Assembly (NCBI GenBank): GCA_949825025.1
Contig: OX463778.1
Coordinates: 186,001 to 250,000, forward strand
Length of the DNA: 64,000 nucleotides
Direction of reading: 5' to 3'
From: Siphlonurus alternatus
Lineage: Eukaryota; Arthropoda; Insecta; Ephemeroptera; Siphlonuridae
Shown here: positions 60,754 through 64,000 of the stretch, piece by piece
Layout: the number at the start of each line of letters is the position of its first letter
Position numbering within the stretch: the first letter of the stretch is position 1
Notes under the pieces: model-generated
What the model saw: only the letters and a program-made list of their open reading frames with translations
Databases searched by the model: none
Told to the model about the DNA's origin: nothing
Translations under genes and position numbers: made by a program

Positions 60754-61715
60754 TACTGTGTGTCGGTGGGTTATTGATAATGATATGAGGTTGAATGTCT
60801 CTAAGTGCTGTGTAGTTGTGTTTAGTAGGAAAAGGCGTAAGAGAGATGTGCAGTATTTACTTCATGATGAGTTATTGAAGCAGGATGAAAAGTATAAATA
60901 TTTGGGTGTAGTCATTCATAGTAAATTAATGTGGAATGAACATATTAAATATGTTACATCGAAGGGAAGGAGGTGTTTGGAGTTTGTCATGAGAAATCTT
61001 AAGGGTACCAGTAGGGTAGTTAAAGATAATGCGTACAGAGCTTTGGTGAGACCAGTGCTTGAGTATGGTTGCTGTGTTTGGGACCCATATAGATGTGTGG
61101 GGGTGAAGGAGTTGGAGAAGGTTCAGCGGAGAGCAGCTAGAAGGGTTACAGGTCGTGTGGGAAGGTTCCAGTTTGTGGGTGAAGGCGGATTTCCATGGAA
61201 AGTGGAAAGCGAGAAAATCGCGTGCCATAACCAATCAAAGGCTCGGAATTTCCTCGCCTTGCGGGGGGCGTTTTTTTGCCAACATGGCCGCCATACGAGA
61301 TTGAAGCATGTGCGCTTTTCTCGCCCCGCCAAGCCTCGCTCGACATCGCTCCATGGAAATGAGCCTTAATGGTGCTGATGTTAGAAAGGAGTATGTTAGT
61401 GTGTCTGCTTTAATTGAGAATTTGGGGTGGGAGTCGTTGGAGTTAAGAAGAAAAAATTGTAGACTTGGTGTTATGTATAAGATAACAAGAAATTGTGAGG
61501 GGTGGGAAGAGTTGAGTGGTCGTGTGATGAGAGCAAGTTATATTGGAAGAAATGATCATGGATGGAAGTTGGAGTATGTTAGATGTAGAAGTGATGTGGG
61601 AAAGTTTTCTTTTTTAAACAGGACGGTGAGGGAGTGGAATGCGTTGACAGCAGATGTTGCTGAGGCGGAGAGTTTTGATTTGTTTAAGAAATATTATTTA
61701 TTTAATAATAAATAA
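60754..61715 (+). pseudogene. LINE reverse transcriptase, downstream part (copy 2)
   Basis: Near-identical to 52543-53504, with the same internal MITE at 61182-61367. One visible protein difference lies within the MITE (Gln to His, from AAG to ATG context). Confidence 0.85.
61182..61367. mobile_element. 186-bp MITE inside LINE (copy 2)
   Basis: Same position and ends as 52971-53156. Confidence 0.75.
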
Positions 61716-62059
61716 TATTTAATATTATTAATATAATAATATTAATATTATTATATTATTAATATAATATTAATATTAATATTATAATAATAATAATATT
61801 GTTAATATTATTATTATTATTTTATGCATATACATGCATACAGTATGCCTATGATATTAAAGCTAGCTAGGCCATAGTCATGACTAAAATTAATGTACTG
61901 TAGATCAAATCTATAGAATAGTATATTGTCTTTTTGATGTTTTATATTTAGTTTTTAATTTGTTACAAAGATTGTGTAAAATAATTTAAAGATGTCAAGC
62001 TTGTAATATGGAAACTCATTTCCTTGAATTTATATATTATAATTAATGAATATAGTCCT

Positions 62060-62571
62060 CTAAGTATGCATAATACTGCATGAGGGACAAGACAGGGTAG
62101 TTAAAATGGAATTCAAGGGTAGGATGTTGGTGGTAGAGGAAACCAGACTAAACAAAAACTGTGGGGGTTGAAACGGTGATTGTCTGTTGTAGTGGATATC
62201 CGGCCAGAAGAGGTAAGAAGTACAGTGCAGCTGGGAGCTTTGATCAGCCACAGCAGCCTGGTGAGGCAGCGACAGCACATCCCGGAGTAGTCGAGGTTCA
62301 GCTTGACGCAGCCTGGACGGCAACACGGCAACCTGTGAGCTAGCTTCGAGGAGACCCAACGGGCCTCCACAATTGGTGCTCCTCCCCAGAGCAACCCGGT
62401 GTCACATAATAAAAATATATAATACTTGAAAAATAGCAATAACTGAATGTTGTTTTTTTCTGTCCACCATGCCATGCCATGTGCGCTGGTCAAATATATT
62501 GATGGCTTTGTATTGTTCGCAACACACGTACCTTTCCCTCTTTCCGATTTCGGGAGAAATGGAACTCCCAT
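62060..62571 (-). other. GC-richer unassigned segment (copy 2)
   Basis: Identical minus-strand frames to 55490-56001. Confidence 0.3.
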
Positions 62572-62735
62572 GTTAAATTAGTCAACTTTAAAAATTCATA
62601 ACTCAAAAATTAGATTGAATTTGTATACCTGATATTTTAGCTACTGATAGGGGGTGTAGAGGAGAACATTTTAAACTTTTTTCAGAATTTTTTTGTTAGG
62701 GACTTTTTTTTAACATTGGTGGCGTTACCTTACCC
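62555..62735. mobile_element. Solo arm of GGGTAAGG foldback family (copy 2)
   Basis: Same as 55985-56165. Confidence 0.75.
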
Positions 62736-63148
62736 TTAAAATTTTGAAAATAATAATAACATATTCAATAGAATGTAGTAATTTAGTTAATTATAATTTC
62801 AGCTCCATATCAGAGCATCTCTTTGAGTAAAAAAAAAATTTGTGTGGAGGGACATGAAAAAAAAAAAAAAAAAACGTTTTTGGTCCGGGCCTGCTTTTGG
62901 ACTCCTTGGAGCCAAAAAAAATTAAAAAAAAAAAATTGTAACCCGTTAACCAAATCAGCCTTTTCATAAAATTAACAACTGCAATTCAGTGATACTTTCT
63001 TTTACTAGTTAAGAAAAAATAAAAATGAATTATTTGTTAAACCCCTGTTAATTTTTATTTGTTTTTGATTTTTTTTTTTTTAACCAGTTAAAAAATTATC
63101 AAGGTATAATTGCAGTTGTTGTTTTCATGGAAGGGAGGGTTTGGTTAC

Positions 63149-63375
63149 GGGTAAGATAACACGAGAACAATCAATTGTTGTAGTCCCATTTGATTAACAT
63201 GTAACATGTAAACCTTAGCAACCTCATAATAATTCTAAATTTTTTTTGAGAGGCACCAAAAAAATATGGAAAAATTTCAAAACAATCGGACGATCCAATT
63301 TTTTTAAATTAATTTTTTAGTTTAGGTCTCCATGGGAAAGCCCTATACTGAAAATTTAAAAAAAAAAATCATTTA
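63149..63375. mobile_element. Foldback arm, GGGTAAGATAACACG family (copy 2)
   Basis: Same as 56580-56806. Confidence 0.65.
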
Positions 63376-63631
63376 AAGGAACTGTGGTTGCTGTTACGTT
63401 GGTTCCGTATGTAAACCATGACTGTCTCATCAGATTGATTGGTAGTATAAATAGTCCATGAGGGTACCATGTAAAAGGTGAGCGATTATGTAGGCTCTGT
63501 ATCAATGTTATCACACTGATCTGGGACACCTAATTGGAAGTGACGTTTGACACTATCATTTAGCATGTAGTTAATTATTTACTAGCAGACTTGTTGAGAC
63601 TCTTATGAACTTGTAGTTTTTCGTGTTTCAG

Positions 63632-63689
63632 ATCGCAGTAATGGAGAGAAACTATGGACCCGGTCGCCAAGCCAAGCCAATACAGACAG
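63632..63689 (+). CDS. Exon-like segment, copy 2
   Basis: Same 58-bp sequence, acceptor and donor as 57063-57120. Confidence 0.4.
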
Positions 63690-64000
63690 GTGAGACTTTT
63701 ACCAAATGTCATCGCACATGCCAGGATTGACAGTTGTGTGATGTGACAGCATGAGTTAACACTGCAAGTAAGTTGTCGATTCTTCAGATAAAGAGAATTA
63801 TTGGCGTCATAAAGTTAGTGCGAACCTAGTAGTAATTGCTGGAACTACGTGCGTCTGGTGAGGATTGCTGTATATGATTAACATTGTAAAATCATGTAAA
63901 TGCTCTGTCAGCAGCCACAGCATAATTTTACAGAAATAACAACACCATAATTAGTTTTCTAATATTTTCGGATAAATATAAAAAATAATATTTCAAATTC

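Larger units (their letters stand above)
58315..64000. repeat. Segmental duplication, copy 2 (continues past window)
   Basis: Second copy of 50105 to about 57430, lacking the TA foldback insertion. Only scattered substitutions and small homopolymer changes distinguish it from copy 1. Confidence 0.92.

Overview
The window is nuclear DNA of an invertebrate animal, most likely an arthropod. It is AT-rich, with spliced genes, poly-A/T runs, (TA)n and (ATT)n microsatellites, and an unusually dense stack of DNA transposons. No rRNA gene, CRISPR array or bacterial-type operon was seen.

Layout. 1-5.8 kb: the 3' end of a PIF/Harbinger transposase, several MITEs, and an orphan coding-like exon (1953-2108, minus). 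5.8-28.7 kb: nine exons of a host cytosol (leucine) aminopeptidase on the minus strand. One intron of that gene holds a complete 17,222-bp Polinton/Maverick at 8882-26103. It has inverted ends, a perfect 6-bp target duplication (GTTATA), and a full gene set: protein-primed DNA polymerase B with three short introns, retroviral-type integrase with chromodomain, packaging ATPase, adenovirus-type protease, major and minor capsid proteins, and several small proteins. All but one of the recognised element genes run in the same direction as the host gene. 31.3-34.8 kb: an intact-looking four-exon gene for a zinc-finger plus Myb/SANT-like protein of the Harbinger-accessory type; its introns carry MITEs, including one that split a 94-bp palindrome.

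35.26-47.92 kb: a 12,666-bp foldback transposon with a perfect 8-bp target duplication (GTCACACA). Its inverted arms are about 5 kb each and are built largely of 22-23 tandem copies of a ~161-bp unit. Between them is a ~2.6-kb core with the decayed remains of an OTU-type cysteine protease. This is the most unusual object in the window.

47.9-64 kb: a LINE reverse transcriptase relic is split by a 4.4-kb TTAA element. That element contains a 2.46-kb hAT-type element, which in turn contains an 0.8-kb foldback. From 50,105 on, the DNA is tandemly duplicated with a period of about 8.2 kb (copy 2 begins at 58,315 and runs off the window) at about 99% identity. Copy 1 alone carries a 1.64-kb TA-flanked foldback insertion; copy 2 preserves the empty site, which gives a relative order of events. 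Both copies carry a small exon-like segment (57063-57120 and 63632-63689).

How parts relate. The Polinton carries what it needs to replicate, integrate and package its DNA, with TATA-like boxes in front of several genes. The host aminopeptidase exons hold all expected metal ligands, but the junction between its two active-site exons is out of frame by one base, so the gene may be damaged, misassembled, or spliced in a way not visible here.
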